A stretch of 64,000 nt of DNA from Mansonella perstans (taxonomy: Eukaryota > Nematoda > Chromadorea > Rhabditida > Onchocercidae). A program made the translations under genes and the position numbers. The stretch spans positions 310,001 through 374,000 of the forward strand of contig JBAMDO010000014.1 in NCBI GenBank assembly GCA_037074765.1, read 5' to 3'. How positions within the stretch are numbered: position 1 is the stretch's first letter; the number at the start of each line of letters is the position of its first letter. A model generated the notes under the pieces. That model did not search any database. It was not told where the DNA came from and was given only the letters and a program-made list of their open reading frames with translations. Of this stretch, positions 60,901 to 64,000 are shown piece after piece.

Positions 60901-62718
60901 TTCATTGACACCTGATCTTTATTTAGTGCTTAGAATAACAAAGCTTCAAAATCCTCCAGAAACTCTTATACCCAGCTCAAAAACTTTAAATATCGCTCGA
61001 AATACCCAGACGAATTTTGTAAATCCACCGTTCAGTCGAACTAGTAACAAGCAGCCAAAGAATAGTTAACGAGAATTATCGACTTCTGGCCGATCCCTTC
61101 CTTATATTTTAGGCTTCTTCTTTCTTGTTTTGAAATATTAAAAAAATATGACAATCAAGAACCTGGATCGGTTTCACTGTCCGGTCTTTGTCACTACTTA
61201 ATGTTTTACTGTCTTCCAAATCAGACTCTTCCTCGTCTTCAATTGCATCTTCTAGAAGATTTTTCGTTTCCGTGTCTGACATTCCTGAAAATTTCGAACT
61301 GCCTCAGCACTTGAGAAAATATGATTATTTCGCTATAATTAAATTATACGGAATTCTTCAGTCGGAATAAATGCAAGAGTTTAATAATTGTTGCCACGTA
61401 TTTTGAGATACTGCCTACAGCACGTCAATCATAATAATTTAGTTGCTACGCAATCCTGTTATTTTTTGTTATGCCTCTGTTAGTCTTGTCATGTCTATCG
61501 TAGTCTTATTTCTTATCATGTCTATTTGTCTACATATAAAAATTATAAAAATAGTCACCAGCTTTATCGTTACTATCTTCATCGTCCGTATCACCATCAA
61601 CTTCGTCAGAACCATCGCTTGTTTCCTCATCTGAATTATTCAAGGCTTTCCACTTAATGCCAGGAGATTTCCCCTACAATAATATTTAAGGAATATAAAT
61701 TGAATAAAAATCTGACAATTTCTCAATGACTATACCTTTAAAAAATATGGAACTGTTTTCCTTCTCATTATTGCGATCAATTTAATAATATATATCTGAT
61801 ATTATCTTTTTTTCTATATTCTAAAAAACAATTTAAAAAATATATTTTACTTGTGACGGAACAGTCTCCCCATCATATACAATTTCAGCTTTATCCGACA
61901 AATAATCATCCGATGAACTAGCAAATTCTTCTTTGGCATTGTCACTGAAAAAGATCTGGTTAATTTTGAAATTTGAATCATTCTTCTTCTTTCATATAGA
62001 CGCAGAACAAAAAAAAAAATATAAGACCTATTTTCGAAAGGATTTGTCCTTTCAGCGTAAGTTACGGAAGATGGCACGTTTTGATTGATTAGTATTCGTG
62101 AATCGTTTTGTAACAAGCTGATAGATAAACTACCAGGAAAATTAGCAAGTGATGTATGTCTCATTTCCTGAACAATCAAATATTTACTACCAACATATTT
62201 GAATTATTAAATCAAAGCTCATAATATGGTAACTCTTTATGCTAGTAAGATGAGAAATAGACTTCATGGATGTCATTTTTCCGTTCCCATTTAAAACATT
62301 TTGTGCAATGATCCTGTTGTGAACTTACAGGAAATCAGAAAAAAAAAACAGAAAGCATGTAAAATATATCGAGAAACTTGCCGAAAAGCAAACATTTTTG
62401 GTTTTATTAAGCAAACTGCTCTTTAATAACGGTGCATCTAAGCTATGGTCTTTTCCCGCGTACATACGCTAAAGTGATTACCAGATTAGCAGAGATTTTT
62501 GTTCTCCTTTAAAGGTAATTAGCAAAGAAGTTATAAGTACAAAGCAGATTTCGATTAATTAGCCATGTAAAACTGCGGAAAAGAACAAGAGAAAAACTTA
62601 CCAGGGAAGTGGACAAAGTTTCGGAAACTACCGACTGGGTATCAACTTTCCATGGCGTATGTGCTGGTGAAGTAACCGTAACAACTGCCGGATTCTGATG
62701 CACAACCGTTTCCGACAT
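57909..62718 (-). CDS. reps-1: REPS (RalBP1-associated EH-domain protein)
   Basis: Fourteen in-phase exons: 62602-62718, 62028-62167, 61851-61944, 61559-61673, 61163-61284, 60727-60831, 60281-60466, 60050-60134, 59736-59902, 59423-59507, 59080-59272, 58873-59003, 58350-58496, 57909-58171; 649 residues. An acidic linker (SDGSDEVDGDTDDEDSNDK) precedes the EH domain: YGMSEEQRAYYMKCFNHLMQ, FFKRSG, LSKIWSLSDVNEDGYLDLNE, an intact EF-hand DVNEDGYLDLNE, then FSAAMHLIVLHIKGHIPIP. Pro-rich SH3-type motifs follow (APKGPPPRPPPRPVSKG; HHPAPPLPPRS). A C-terminal coiled coil (LEAERAKLAQIRLQLELRLQ) fits the RalBP1-binding region. REPS proteins link Ral signalling to clathrin endocytosis through NPF ligands. 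An acceptor 13 nt before the ATG suggests a trans-splice site or a 5' UTR exon. Confidence 0.92.
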
Positions 62719-64000
62719 TGCCAAGTTTCCCCGTCTAAAATTATTATATTAGGCTAACTTCAGGAAGATTATAACGCAATCGCATTTATTGTTTAGCTGA
62801 AATAAAACTAAACATTCAAAATATTTAATAATAAATGACAGTGAATTAAAAATGGGACATTTGAAAGAATGAACAACTGGAAAAAAAAAAAAAACTGCCC
62901 TTTTAACAGTTTTAAAATCCAGCACGTAAGACAAACAAGTGAGACGAATTTGTAGAGATTTGCATGAAAATTTTATCATAAAACGAATAAATTTTACGAT
63001 GATTTACATTAGCTATTATAGTAAAAAAATTAATTCAACTAATTGTTTGTTATGCTTACACTAAATTAAAATTATTATAAAATAATAAGAAATATACAAT
63101 TTTTTCTATTATCTAATTCCTAAAATTCAAATTTTTGAATGTATTATCAGCTAGCAAAGCTTTCAGCTAATGCAAATCACTGCTAACATTGAACTTACAT
63201 CAAATCACATTGCTTTTTCAAAAGTTTAAAACTTAACATTTCATCAAAATAAGCCTGAAATTTAGTGTAATGCTATAAAAGCCTGAAATTTAGAGTAATA
63301 CTATAAAAGCCTGAAATTTAGAGTAATACTATAAAAGCCTGAAATCTTAGCATCAAAATATCAAGCAATTTAATTGAAATTTAAAATAGCGAGGACAAGC
63401 ACTCTAATTGATATTTTAGTCATTAATGACAGCACTAAATTTGCAATGCAATTAATTCTGAATTATAAGTGAAGCATAATGCTAACTGTGTTGGATTTTT
63501 AAAAACAACTTTTTAAAAAAAAAAAAAAAAAAAGTCACCAATCTATCCAATTTCTGACAATGAACCGTTAATTCCATGAAATTTTCCTATCCCATGACAA
63601 GATTCTTACGGCCTGTTAAATCTTCTGTTACTGTTTTTTACCTTGGAAACGATGAAGTTCGGTGGTTAAATGCAACTTGATAAGTTAGTTTAATTGACAA
63701 ATCTAAATAATAATGATAATGGTGATAACGAGTGATTAGAATAAAGAGACAAGATACCTATTTTAAATTCCCTAACCTTCCTGCTACTCCCTCAATCATT
63801 TAGCACATCATGCTATTTTGTTAATTCTATGTTATCCTTTCTGTTATCAGTGTATCATTCGTCTTTTTGTTTTGAATGTCATTGTTTCATACATGATATT
63901 TTGTAAAGTTTGGCAATTTCTGTCCTCTCCTCGTATTGTATATTATTTTCTCAGTTTTTAATGTTCAAATTATAATTACAATTCTTTTTTTTTGATTTCC
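62719..64000. other. region upstream of reps-1
   Basis: No gene recognised. AT-rich with poly(A) runs (62881-62893, 63518-63532) and a 28-bp tandem repeat at 63251-63350. The reps-1 promoter should be here. Confidence 0.45.
63251..63350. repeat. 28-bp tandem repeat, 3.5 copies
   Basis: Units beginning AAGCCTGAAATTTAG at 63251, 63279, 63307 and a partial one at 63335. The first unit differs at two positions. Confidence 0.95.

Overview
The window is a piece of AT-rich nuclear DNA from a nematode, most likely a filarial (spirurid) worm. The evidence is: compact genes split by short introns with T-rich, nematode-type 3' splice sites; proteins closest to nematode or general animal orthologues; a perfect copy of the nematode SL1 spliced leader near 39.95 kb; and a nuclear insertion of cox1-like mitochondrial DNA read with the invertebrate code. 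No bacterial, viral or CRISPR locus was seen. Gene models below were built by hand from splice sites and reading-frame continuity. Protein lengths are what those models give.

Layout. 0-9.1 kb (minus strand): 5' end of a PUF60/RNP-6 splicing factor, a complete BAG-1 co-chaperone, two minisatellites, and INTS12 (Integrator PHD subunit). 10.0-12.9 kb (plus): a membrane protein with Ig-like and EGF-like domains. 15.8-17.9 kb (plus): a small paired-domain-only Pax gene with an ATT repeat in its last intron. 19.2-25.5 kb (minus): TMEM186, whose introns hold a mitochondrial DNA insertion and a decayed exon copy, then PGS1, the cardiolipin-pathway enzyme. 26.8-28.3 kb (plus): MAX/MXL-1. 29.8-38.0 kb (minus): an 11-exon NOVA splicing regulator.

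38-41.1 kb has no gene but holds the most unusual structure: two inverted arms of about 390 bp around a 263-bp loop that begins with SL1 and also contains a tRNA 3'-half-like sequence with CCA. 41.1-43.1 kb (minus): a secreted Cys-rich protein. 44.2-45.7 kb (minus): a REEP5/6-type ER-shaping protein with a GC-AG intron. 47.3-49.4 kb (minus): a secreted protein with CxxxxCPxGYxC-type modules. 49.4-55.4 kb is gene-poor, with two weak sets of candidate exons. 55.5-56.6 kb (plus): an unrecognised acidic, helical 150-residue protein whose first exon has a decayed upstream duplicate. 57.9-62.7 kb (minus): REPS, an EH-domain endocytic adaptor, in 14 exons.

Most genes are unrelated housekeeping or developmental genes. 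PGS1 and TMEM186 are same-strand neighbours and both act in the mitochondrial inner membrane, so co-transcription is possible.
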